Shown: in pieces, positions 5,533 through 12,802 of the stretch
How the letters are laid out: the number at the start of each line of letters is the position of its first letter
Numbering within the stretch: position 1 is the first letter of the stretch
Assembly: GCA_002506755.1 (NCBI GenBank)
Contig: DAYD01000007.1
Span: 1 to 22,697 of the forward strand
DNA from: Euryarchaeota archaeon UBA462
Lineage (GTDB): Archaea; Thermoplasmatota; Poseidoniia; Poseidoniales; Thalassarchaeaceae
Length of the DNA: 22,697 nt
Direction of reading: 5' to 3'
The notes under the pieces: generated by a model
The model's input: only the letters and a program-made list of their open reading frames with translations
Told to the model about the DNA's origin: nothing
The model's database searches: none
Translations under genes and position numbers: made by a program

Positions 5533-7905
5533 TTGAACACATGCTCTGCGAGGAGAATAGTAGGTGAGTACTTGCGAGTGACCAAGACTTTGTTTGGTGC
5601 GATCGCACTCATATTTCTTTTGCACTCTACTACATCCCCTGCCTTGTCTCAAAATCAAACCGCGTATGACGGGCCTGGTTTCGAGGCATATTACCCAGAA
5701 GAAAGCATGTTATTCCTGAAGGGGGGGGAAGACTCTCCTTTCTTGGACAGGAATTGGACCACAGTCACCGGATTACCGTCGGGTAGTGCATCATTTTCGA
5801 AGACTAGCTCAATTACATTTCCAACCATAGTGCAGGCCGTGGCTCCCCCAATTCAGGAGCCATTTAGGTTCGAGGGGAACATTACAGTTCGACTCTATGC
5901 GTCTCTTGAAGCCACAAGTAATGTTTGCTCCGCCACAAACATACCGGTAGGTGGTCCTTTAGGGTCAGAAACTCAGTTCTCAGTCACCCTCACAATGGGT
6001 GGGATAGAAGCAATGTCCAATGTCCCTACTGAATCAATCGTGATGAGCAAAGACCGAACGGACCCACACATCTTCGAAGCCTCGGCCACCAACATCAACA
6101 TCTCGATGAATTCCGGAGATGAGGTTTCAGTCTCAATACAGGTCAGCCATGAATGCGCAGTCTCCGGCACCCTATGGTGGGGTTCTTATGATTCGCGGAC
6201 TGGGATTATTTTCGATGGCGAGATTATCGAAACCGAACTGGACGTGGTACTCGATCAGAACAGAATGGCTAGGATAGAATTCACCCCAATCTCCCCCTGG
6301 GGAGGTTCCGATTTTCAGGCACAGTCAATCGAGTTAGTTGGCCCGATGGATTGGAGTCAAATGTGGCACGGCTCTGTAGATCCCAAAATGTGGCTGGATC
6401 ATTTCGAGGCTCCAGATGGAGCATCGAAAGGTGAATCAAACCGGACAGTCAGAACATGGTCCTCAGAAGAGCCACTGGATCCTGGAAATTATATGCTGGA
6501 TGCTTGCTTTACTCTCAGCGATCAAGACCCCGGTGAGAGTTGCCATTCCTGGGCCATGCTCAGATTCAACGTTCCCGAGGACGAACCCCCCTTGCTCGGA
6601 TCAGTTTTCGCCTCAGTAATCATCTTCTTTGGAGTAATAACATGGCTAGTATTCTCCCTCAGAACAGACATACTCCCCCTTCCCTCCTATGCTGTGTTGA
6701 TTATGCTCATTCTGACCTCATCATCAACTGCTTTGCATCTCCCCGATATAGATTCTAGCTCTTACAGAGAAGGAGGGGCAGCACCTCCATTCATACTACT
6801 CTCGCATAACTCGGATCAAGGCGCCGTTTCACTGACTGAATTGATGGATGACTCTGATGTTTTGGTTATTGGACTGTTTACCTCCGGATCGCCTAATGCA
6901 ATGAGGCAAATGAGCGATTTCGAGGTCGCCAGTAATATCTTATCCGAGGAGGGACTTGATGTCTCATTTGTCCAGATAGCCACTGGAGAGGGTTTACAGG
7001 CTTTCAACATTGACGAATACGCCTTGATACTAAACGGGTCATGGCCCCTATTGCTCGATGACTCAACAGTGGGCGCGTCTCTTCCGAGTGGCGCCACGGA
7101 TGCGGTTGTAGTCGTCGATTCAGCAGGCTTCATTGCCGATTGGTCTCCTGGTTCAATGGCATCCTCACAAATCAAGGAAGCTTCGGAGAAGGCATCAACA
7201 GGCTCAGGAAATTCCCCAATGAGAATATTATCGATGATGATTGGAACGTCTTTACTGCCATTATTGGTATTGAGTATGCCAAACAATAAGAGACTCGAAG
7301 CCCCAGATCAACCCCTTATTCCCGCGGCAGGAGTCTTTCTTACAATCTTGGGTGCAGGTATCGGATTTTTGACGTGGAGCTTGCCGATATCCGTGCTTTC
7401 ATCCATGGGCATGGGAAAGTACTGGATTTTTGTTGAAATCATTGCTTCGATATTTCTGGTTTATCACGGGATCTCGATGTTGCTCCGAGGAAAAATTATG
7501 GAAATTGAAAAAATTTCCAAATTCTCACATGCACTGCTTGGAGAGAACTACAAAATCTGGTGGGGGGAAAAGAGGTTTTCATCTGATATCTATCTTGGTC
7601 TTTGGCTAGCATGGCTTATTTGGCTGCTCGACCCCTCTCTAGTAGCTCAAGGGGTTGGGGCAATGGCTAGGTCAGGCCAAATATGGGCCCTCGCCTCGCC
7701 ATTAATGCTGATTGGTTTCTCAATCGCAGGTGGAGTCTCTATTCTTCTAATGAGGACTTTAGTTTTGTTGTTCGGCCAAATCTCAACTATGTTGGGGCTA
7801 ATGAGTGTCGGAGTAAGGCCTAGGGCATGGGGCCTAGTTATGGGCATAATGGGTTCTTGGACCCTAATAACCCTAATTCTGGGCCCAATTTACTCCACAA
7901 TATGA
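5533..7905 (+). CDS. Large membrane protein: secreted beta-rich domain, cysteine-less thioredoxin-like domain, six-helix C-terminus
   Basis: Up to 790 residues. No in-frame ATG exists near the 5' end. TTG 5533 gives the longest form, while GTG 5578, with GGTGA at 5563-5567, starts directly at a signal-peptide-like segment (KTLFGAIALIFLLHSTTSPALSQ) and may be the real start. From the TTG, residues 40-350 form an exported, Ser/Thr-rich, beta-type region with several NxS/T sites. Helices follow at about 353-375 and 382-400. Residues 419-553 resemble a TlpA/AhpC-type thioredoxin fold (VLVIGLFTSGSPNAMRQM, then a NGSWPLLLDD and VVVVDSAGFI pattern), but the expected CxxC position reads SGSPNA. Six helices follow (563-581, 597-622, 630-652, 685-705, 719-747, 765-786). 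I do not recognise a family for the whole. It might sense or deliver something at the membrane, but the redox chemistry is absent. Confidence 0.75.
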   Translation: MNTCSARRIVGEYLRVTKTLFGAIALIFLLHSTTSPALSQNQTAYDGPGFEAYYPEESMLFLKGGEDSPFLDRNWTTVTGLPSGSASFSKTSSITFPTIVQAVAPPIQEPFRFEGNITVRLYASLEATSNVCSATNIPVGGPLGSETQFSVTLTMGGIEAMSNVPTESIVMSKDRTDPHIFEASATNINISMNSGDEVSVSIQVSHECAVSGTLWWGSYDSRTGIIFDGEIIETELDVVLDQNRMARIEFTPISPWGGSDFQAQSIELVGPMDWSQMWHGSVDPKMWLDHFEAPDGASKGESNRTVRTWSSEEPLDPGNYMLDACFTLSDQDPGESCHSWAMLRFNVPEDEPPLLGSVFASVIIFFGVITWLVFSLRTDILPLPSYAVLIMLILTSSSTALHLPDIDSSSYREGGAAPPFILLSHNSDQGAVSLTELMDDSDVLVIGLFTSGSPNAMRQMSDFEVASNILSEEGLDVSFVQIATGEGLQAFNIDEYALILNGSWPLLLDDSTVGASLPSGATDAVVVVDSAGFIADWSPGSMASSQIKEASEKASTGSGNSPMRILSMMIGTSLLPLLVLSMPNNKRLEAPDQPLIPAAGVFLTILGAGIGFLTWSLPISVLSSMGMGKYWIFVEIIASIFLVYHGISMLLRGKIMEIEKISKFSHALLGENYKIWWGEKRFSSDIYLGLWLAWLIWLLDPSLVAQGVGAMARSGQIWALASPLMLIGFSIAGGVSILLMRTLVLLFGQISTMLGLMSVGVRPRAWGLVMGIMGSWTLITLILGPIYSTI

Positions 7906-7925
7906 ATTGGAGAATGACCGAGAGC

Positions 7926-7935
7926 ATCATAAGAG
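7926..7935 (+). promoter_or_regulatory. Putative TATA box of tRNA-Trp
   Basis: TCATAAGAGA lies 26-35 bases upstream of the first tRNA base (7961), the normal archaeal TATA spacing for a tRNA gene. It rests on spacing and composition only. Confidence 0.35.
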
Positions 7936-7998
7936 AGAATCCGTTGTCTGGACCACCCTTGGGGGTATAGTATAACCTGGTAGTACCGCGGGCTCCAG

Positions 7999-8069
7999 TT
8001 GCACGGGAATGACGACGAGGAGGTATTCTGATGGCTTTGATGACCAACTGGAGCACCGACCCGTCGCAA
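7999..8069 (+). ncRNA. Box C/D guide RNA inside the tRNA-Trp intron
   Basis: A 9-bp terminal stem with one bulged C joins 7999-8007 (TTGCACGGG) and 8060-8069 (CCCGTCGCAA). Inside it lie box C ATGACGA (8009-8015), a 12-nt guide (8016-8027), box D' CTGA (8028-8031), a 5-nt spacer, box C' TTGATGA (8037-8043), a second 12-nt guide (8044-8055) and box D CCGA (8056-8059). The second guide contains CAACTGGAGC (8045-8054), the exact complement of 7992-8001. The fifth base upstream of box D, G8051, pairs with C7995, which is anticodon position 34. By the N+5 rule this directs 2'-O-methylation of C34, the known job of euryarchaeal tRNA-Trp introns. The target of the first guide was not found in the tRNA. 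Confidence 0.88.
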
Positions 8070-8075
8070 ACCGAG

Positions 8076-8100
8076 AGCGTGCGCGAGCCGGGTGCACGCT
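8076..8100 (+). other. Second hairpin of the tRNA-Trp intron
   Basis: AGCGTGC (8076-8082) pairs perfectly with GCACGCT (8094-8100) around an 11-base loop, between the guide RNA and the 3' splice site. It may help present the splice site to the endonuclease or be a leftover stem. Confidence 0.6.
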
Positions 8101-8175
8101 AAGCGGAAGAAACCCGCTGATCTGGGTTCAAATCCCAGTGCCCCCACCAATTCAATAGTCAGTGAATAGCATCCC

Positions 8176-8198
8176 AATCAACCTAATCTAGGTTGATT
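8176..8198. promoter_or_regulatory. Perfect 10-bp inverted repeat between tRNA-Trp and the subtilase gene
   Basis: AATCAACCTA (8176-8185) and TAGGTTGATT (8189-8198) are exact inverted copies separated by ATC. It lies 27 bases after the tRNA and 26 before the protease ATG. It could be a terminator for the tRNA transcript or a regulator-binding site for the protease gene. No long T-run follows, which weakens the terminator reading. Confidence 0.45.
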
Positions 8199-8224
8199 TG
8201 AATAGAAGCCGATGCCCGCCCCCA

Positions 8225-10342
8225 ATGATGGAACGCCGAATAGTTGCCTTGGTCATGATTGCTTTTCTAACAACGCCTCTCTCGGGAAGCATCGCGGCAT
8301 CTAGCTATGTTGCGGACCCCTTTGAAACTAATTTGGGGGAGTCACAGATACTCCAAGCAGGGCAAACCACGTATGCACCCCATCAAGAAGAGATTTGGTG
8401 GGATCCTGAATCCAAATGGTGGGAAGTGACCTCACTGGATAAAGACAGGAACAGAATACATGACTCAATACAGGAGGCGGAAGGAATAGTGAACGTCGGT
8501 GTTTCTTTTTCCAGAGAGATATATGATTCCGACAGGAAGAGCCTGCACTCCATGGGTTTCGAAATACGTCAAGAGCTTCCCGTTGTCAATGCTATCCTTC
8601 TGGGGGGGATAGATGCAGTAGATGCATGGAAAATCGCAGAAATGGAAGGAGTTGCAATGGTAGAGAGGTATGGCTCATTGGTGTTTTATGGCGACGTTCA
8701 AACCCCATCGGTGAAGGCTAGTAACTCTACAGAGTACCCACTAGGAGCTTGGGATCTCGGACTCTCTGGTAAAGGAATCAACATTGCTATGGTGGACACG
8801 GGGGTGGATAACGAACATCCGGGACTTGTAGAGAAGTTTGTGGCCGGATATGATGCAGTATGCTATCTGCATAGTGATCCCCAATGCGTTCTAGCTGGTG
8901 GCAGAGAGGATGATGGCTCCTTCGATCCCGACGATGGAAATCAACATGGTACTGCTTGCATGGGAATGGCAAGTGCAACTGGCATCGAGGCTGACGGAAC
9001 CCAATCCCAATTCTATGGCTCGGCACCAGAATCCGGACTAGTAGATGTGAGGATAGGTACCGATGTTGGTGCAGGGCCATTTGAAAATTACCTCATAGAA
9101 CAGGAGTTCTACGAATCTGCGATGAATGGTTTACAATGGATTATTGACCACAGGGAAGACGCCTGGCCCGGAGTTGAAGTTCAGAGCCATGGTATAGACA
9201 TAATATCCCTTTCTTGGGGCATAACCAGTCATGAGGATGGGGGCTCCGATGGATCGGACATGCATAGCCGAATTCTAGACGAGGCTATGGAATTGGGAGT
9301 GGTGGTTTCTAACGCCGCAGGTAATTCAGGTGAAGACAATGATGGATTGTCCGGGATGAGCGCATCGTCGCTATCTATCACTGTTGCAGCCACGGATGAT
9401 AAGAACACTGTAAACAGAACGGACGATGAAATCGCTGGGTACTCTTCGAGGGGGCCTCGCAAGGACAACGGGGATGGAAACCCACTCAACGAGCTAATCC
9501 CAGAGATAAGCGCCCCGGGAACAAATATAATTCAGGCAGAGGCCTGTGTAACTAGCGGATCTTGCAATAACTTCCTAGGTGGAGATGCATCAGAAAACAC
9601 ATACACAGGGAGGGGGAGCGGGACCTCCTACGCAGCGCCTGCAGTAAGCGGAATCGTGGCTCTTTTGCTGGAGGCCAACCCTGATCTAAAACCTCTCCAG
9701 ATTAAGGAGGTGCTGAAGCACACCTCCGAGGTCAGAGGAGATCCCAGCGCACCAGAGGTGGACCCATACTGGAACAGGGAATTCGGGTTTGGCATAGTTG
9801 ATGCATTAGCTGCTGCCGAGCTGGCTCTTTTCTTGTTAGAGGCTAATCAAACCGAATCTATAGACCCTACACTTCAGAGCCGTGGCCTGAATTTATCACA
9901 AACAAGTATGATCAACATCACGGGACACGCTTGGGGTCAGTCAGGATCTGTTGATAGGGTCGAGTACAGGATAGGCAACGGGCCATGGTACGAGACAACA
10001 TATTCTGCCCATCCAGAGGGAGTTGGTGCCCTAACTCCTTTCCTTTGGCACATTGTCCTGGAACCGGATAAATTACCAGAGGGGCAACACACAGTTGAGG
10101 TCCATGCTTCATATGGGAACAAGCATTCCTTGCCCACTTTCTTCGAGGTATATGGATCTGGGCCCGATATTGCCTCACAAGGCATCCCACCGGTTGTAAT
10201 AGGACTCGTGCTACTCGTAGCTTTTGCATGGGTGGGGTCGCTAGTATTCGTTAGGTTTCGGTCAGATGAAGAAATAGAGGCAATGCTCCCTTCTTTGGGA
10301 AAAGGTTCGGAAGAACCTATCGATGCAGAAATCCTAGATTGA
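8225..10342 (+). CDS. Exported, membrane-anchored subtilisin-like serine protease (S8)
   Basis: 705 residues from ATG 8225. The frame extends to a TTG at 8198, but the ATG gives a clean signal peptide (MERRIVALVMIAFLTTPLSGSIAAS). A propeptide-like region (about 70-160) precedes the S8 domain. The catalytic Asp is D191 in IAMVDTGVD, the His is H241 in QHGTACMGM, the oxyanion Asn is N367 in AAGNSG and the nucleophile is S468 in GTSYAAPAVSG. All four are present, so the enzyme should be active. A beta-sandwich-like domain (about 540-640) follows, then one membrane helix (about 654-677) and a short acidic cytoplasmic tail. This topology puts the protease on the outer face, fitting breakdown of external protein by a heterotrophic plankton archaeon or processing of surface proteins such as the one at 12803. 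It is preceded by an inverted repeat. Confidence 0.93.
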   Translation: MMERRIVALVMIAFLTTPLSGSIAASSYVADPFETNLGESQILQAGQTTYAPHQEEIWWDPESKWWEVTSLDKDRNRIHDSIQEAEGIVNVGVSFSREIYDSDRKSLHSMGFEIRQELPVVNAILLGGIDAVDAWKIAEMEGVAMVERYGSLVFYGDVQTPSVKASNSTEYPLGAWDLGLSGKGINIAMVDTGVDNEHPGLVEKFVAGYDAVCYLHSDPQCVLAGGREDDGSFDPDDGNQHGTACMGMASATGIEADGTQSQFYGSAPESGLVDVRIGTDVGAGPFENYLIEQEFYESAMNGLQWIIDHREDAWPGVEVQSHGIDIISLSWGITSHEDGGSDGSDMHSRILDEAMELGVVVSNAAGNSGEDNDGLSGMSASSLSITVAATDDKNTVNRTDDEIAGYSSRGPRKDNGDGNPLNELIPEISAPGTNIIQAEACVTSGSCNNFLGGDASENTYTGRGSGTSYAAPAVSGIVALLLEANPDLKPLQIKEVLKHTSEVRGDPSAPEVDPYWNREFGFGIVDALAAAELALFLLEANQTESIDPTLQSRGLNLSQTSMINITGHAWGQSGSVDRVEYRIGNGPWYETTYSAHPEGVGALTPFLWHIVLEPDKLPEGQHTVEVHASYGNKHSLPTFFEVYGSGPDIASQGIPPVVIGLVLLVAFAWVGSLVFVRFRSDEEIEAMLPSLGKGSEEPIDAEILD

Positions 10343-10348
10343 AAACAA

Positions 10349-10372
10349 GACACTCGGTAATCCGAGCCTGTC
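10349..10372. other. Hairpin in the gap between the subtilase and aminotransferase genes
   Basis: GACA-CTCGG-TAAT-CCGAG-CC-TGTC forms a 5-bp stem with a 4-base loop, extended by 4 bp after a CC bulge. It begins 6 bases past the protease stop and could end that transcript or protect its 3' end. No T-run follows. Confidence 0.4.
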
Positions 10373-10413
10373 AAGCCGCCTTGTTCAAATCCTAGAACGC
10401 TAGTCCGAAGGAC

Positions 10414-11559
10414 ATGGTGCGCTTCTCCGACCGAGCAAACAACATTCGTCCAACGGGGGTAAGGAGGATGTTTGACATGGCGGGAGAAGACGCGGTTCAG
10501 TTCGGCTTGGGCGAGCCTGACTTCCAACCTCCCGATTTGGCAATAGAAGCCTTCACTCGTGCAATGAGGGAGGGGAGGAACAAATACACCACCACTGCTG
10601 GACTACCTCCTCTTAGGCAGAAAATAGCTGAGATGTGGCATCACCTAGTCCCGACACTCGATGAGTCCAATGTCTGCATAACTATGAGCGGTACTAATGC
10701 TCTGCTGGATATATTTCTTGCAATAGTTAATCCAGGGGACAAAGTTATGATTCCTGAGCCATACTTTCCACTTTACCCCCCGGATGTGGTAATTTGTGGC
10801 GGTACCCCAACCTTCTATCCTTGCAAGTTTGAAAATGGGTTCGTTCCCTCAATATCGGATCTCGAGGAAATTGTCGATTCCGACACTGTGGCGATACTCT
10901 ACAACTTCCCCAGCAACCCAACAGGGGGAAATGTCAATGAAGAGCAGAGAGACCAACTGGTTGATTTTGCGAGAAAAAACGACCTCTGGCTCATCTCCGA
11001 CGAGGTCTACGATAGAATAGTCTATGATGGGCCCCATGTTTCATTCTTAGGAACTGGCTACGACAAAATGGTGATGGTCCAATCGTTCTCCAAGACCTTT
11101 GCAATGACTGGTTGGAGGATAGGCTACCTTCTATCGCCTGACAAAGATTTCATGGGAGAGCTAACAAAGATGCAGTACTACGTAACCGCCTGCTCTAATG
11201 ATGCGATGCAACACGCTGTCTTGGAGGCACTAGAAAAAAATCCAGAATATCCCGAAGAGATGTGTGCAGAGTTCAAGTCCCGTAGAGACTTAATCTGTGG
11301 CAGACTCAATGCCATGCCCGGAGTAACCTGTCACATTCCCACAGGAGCATTCTATGTCTTTCCCAAGATTGAGGTTCCCGGTATGAATAGCGAGGAGATC
11401 GCCCTTAAGCTGCTGGAGGGAGGAGTCCTTTGTTCACCCGGAACAGCTTTTGGTAGTGCTGGAGAAGGGCACCTTAGGTTCGCATATACCATCGGCCGAG
11501 AAGACATCTCCCGGGGGATGGACAGGGTAGAATCTGTCCTCAGTAAGTTAATCGATTGA
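10414..11559 (+). CDS. PLP-dependent aminotransferase, class I (aspartate aminotransferase-like)
   Basis: 381 residues, a normal length for the fold-type I Iγ group. Key sites visible are SGTNALLDI (92-100, PLP phosphate contact), NFPSNPTGG (N168), ISDEVYDRIVYDG with D196 and Y199, SFSKTFAMTGWRIGY with the Schiff-base lysine K227, and LRFAY with R355 binding the substrate carboxylate. The enzyme transfers an amino group between an amino acid and 2-oxoglutarate. The motif style fits the archaeal aspartate/aromatic/alanine aminotransferases, and the exact substrate cannot be read from sequence. ATG 10414 is used; upstream GAAGGA is a weak ribosome-binding candidate. It converges with the minus-strand membrane protein gene with 9 bases between the stops. 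Confidence 0.93.
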   Translation: MVRFSDRANNIRPTGVRRMFDMAGEDAVQFGLGEPDFQPPDLAIEAFTRAMREGRNKYTTTAGLPPLRQKIAEMWHHLVPTLDESNVCITMSGTNALLDIFLAIVNPGDKVMIPEPYFPLYPPDVVICGGTPTFYPCKFENGFVPSISDLEEIVDSDTVAILYNFPSNPTGGNVNEEQRDQLVDFARKNDLWLISDEVYDRIVYDGPHVSFLGTGYDKMVMVQSFSKTFAMTGWRIGYLLSPDKDFMGELTKMQYYVTACSNDAMQHAVLEALEKNPEYPEEMCAEFKSRRDLICGRLNAMPGVTCHIPTGAFYVFPKIEVPGMNSEEIALKLLEGGVLCSPGTAFGSAGEGHLRFAYTIGREDISRGMDRVESVLSKLID

Positions 11560-11568
11560 CCCTTCAAT

Positions 11569-12684
11569 TTAGTCTTCGCCGAAGATGTCGAATGGCATGT
11601 CCAGCATCCTCGAGGTCGAGTCATCCTCTTCCAATTCATCACCCTCTGTTTGCTCACCTTGAAATCCTGTGTCATCCTCTTCCTTTTCATTGGTCTCCTC
11701 TAACTTTTTGGCTCCGAGGGACTCTAGCGTTTCTTCTTGCCCAAACATCCACCTAGGCATTTCCTGCGATCCGCCTAGTACTGAAACTGTGGTGAAAGTT
11801 GCCATAGGTAGGACCGAGATTGCCACGATGAAATCAAGTACGGCGGTATCGGGAATAACTGCGTCAGGTGCTATGGTCTGGAGGATAATTTTCTCTAGCT
11901 GCATTTCATGCCACTGGGAGTAGTTAACGTCCAGAAGGTCCAGTGAGATTAGAAGTACAAGCCTCGCAACCAACCAATAAAGGAATATGGGCAATATCCA
12001 TGATAGTCTGGAGACCCTCCAAACAACGTTTCTGAACATCGCTGCAATGCCCACAAGATGCCAAGAGATGATTGGATGGACTCTAACTGCCAACCACAAG
12101 GCAATTACATATCCAGCCATACCCAAGTCAAATGCCCTGTTTGGCTTTACAAGAGACTCGGGAACTCCCTCCATGATCGCAAGAGGAACCGCAATAAGGA
12201 TCACTTGCATAGGTACGGCAAGAAGTTGTAAACCACCGTGAATTGCCATGAGATCATAATTTCCTTCATTTGTCTTTATTCGGACCAATTTTGCCATCTT
12301 CCCATACGGGGTATTTTGCAAGTAAAGCCTAGCCCTGTCGACCAATTCAGGATCGCCACGTCTCGGACTAAGCCTCAGAAATGCAAGAACGCCTCCTTGA
12401 TTTGAGACAAAAAAGGGTCTGAAGCCACCAAGGACAAGTGCTAGCCCTATGGAAACCATGCCATAGTACAGTCCCGCAATCACGACCCAGTGGATCAGGT
12501 CTGTCCTGATTCCAACTGATGCGGTATCGTAATCGATGTCAATTAGATAAGTCAACGAAAATAGAACTATGGGGGCCATGGTTATCTGGATGACGACAAA
12601 AAGAACCAATAGCAACCTCTTAATCACTATCGCACGGTCCACCATATTGTTTCGCGCCAGTGCGTTGTACCATAAGCACTTCAT
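11569..12684 (-). CDS. Unknown multi-pass membrane protein with acidic C-terminal tail
   Basis: 371 residues from ATG 12684. A second ATG at 12645 would drop 13 residues. Hydrophobic segments lie at about 21-47, 62-87, 145-172, 187-204, 228-250 and 281-303. The last 60 residues are dominated by Glu and Asp and end FDIFGED. No catalytic motif or known domain is recognisable; similarity to Yip1-like or RDD-like integral proteins is possible but not supported. A TATA-like element on the minus strand about 25 bases ahead of 12684 favours the longer form as a leaderless message. The last codons carry the inverted repeat TCTTCG-C-CGAAGA (11573-11585). It is divergent from the large surface protein gene at 12803, sharing a 118-base intergenic region. 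Confidence 0.75.
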   Translation of the reverse strand: MKCLWYNALARNNMVDRAIVIKRLLLVLFVVIQITMAPIVLFSLTYLIDIDYDTASVGIRTDLIHWVVIAGLYYGMVSIGLALVLGGFRPFFVSNQGGVLAFLRLSPRRGDPELVDRARLYLQNTPYGKMAKLVRIKTNEGNYDLMAIHGGLQLLAVPMQVILIAVPLAIMEGVPESLVKPNRAFDLGMAGYVIALWLAVRVHPIISWHLVGIAAMFRNVVWRVSRLSWILPIFLYWLVARLVLLISLDLLDVNYSQWHEMQLEKIILQTIAPDAVIPDTAVLDFIVAISVLPMATFTTVSVLGGSQEMPRWMFGQEETLESLGAKKLEETNEKEEDDTGFQGEQTEGDELEEDDSTSRMLDMPFDIFGED

Positions 12685-12705
12685 TACTCAGATGGTTCCT
12701 AGTGG

Positions 12706-12714
12706 CCTTTAATC
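12706..12714 (-). promoter_or_regulatory. Putative TATA box of the minus-strand membrane protein gene
   Basis: The minus strand reads GATTAAAGG about 25 bases before the ATG at 12684, fitting leaderless transcription. It rests on spacing and composition only. Confidence 0.35.
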
Positions 12715-12754
12715 GCCCGAATCTGATATTCCGGCACATTTTCTGGAAACAAAC

Positions 12755-12763
12755 CGTTTATCC
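12755..12763 (+). promoter_or_regulatory. Putative TATA box of the surface protein gene
   Basis: CGTTTATCC preceded by an A-rich AAACAAA, a BRE-plus-TATA-like arrangement about 42 bases before the ATG at 12803. The predicted start site is about 12785, leaving a leader of about 18 bases. Confidence 0.3.
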
Positions 12764-12802
12764 CAACCTTCTTACAGGGAGGAATTTCGCAAATTATTGT
12801 TA

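Larger units (their letters stand above)
7961..8149 (+). tRNA. tRNA-Trp (CCA anticodon) with a 113-nt intron
   Basis: The acceptor stem GGGGGTA (7961-7967) pairs fully with TGCCCCC (8139-8145, one T-G pair). The discriminator is A8146 and CCA is encoded at 8147-8149. The D stem is GTAT/GTAC (7970-7973 and 7983-7986) with GG in the loop. The anticodon stem GCGGG (7988-7992) pairs with CCCGC (8113-8117). The T arm is CTGGG-TTCAAAT-CCCAG (8122-8138). The anticodon CCA is at 7995-7997. The canonical 37/38 intron position gives an intron of 7999-8111. The bulge-helix-bulge is imperfect: the expected central helix (7993-7996 with 8106-8109) has one mismatch, so the exact splice sites are likely but not proven. 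Archaeal tRNA-Trp introns are known to hold box C/D guide RNAs, and this one does as well. It lies 55 bases after the upstream membrane protein gene. Confidence 0.93.

Noticed and set aside
8016..8027. Guide targeting the 3' end of 16S rRNA (seven bases, ACCTCCT, match the anti-Shine-Dalgarno)
   Set aside because: Seven bases of a common motif are easily met by chance; without the genome's rRNA it cannot be supported.
7890..8177. Antisense open frames covering tRNA-Trp
   Set aside because: They run through a well-formed tRNA and its guide-RNA intron on the opposite strand; no protein motif or start signal supports them.
10367..10413. Possible tRNA remnant with a TTCAAATCC T-loop-like string
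   Set aside because: The flanking bases do not form a T stem (CCTTG against CCTAG), and no acceptor or anticodon arm could be found.
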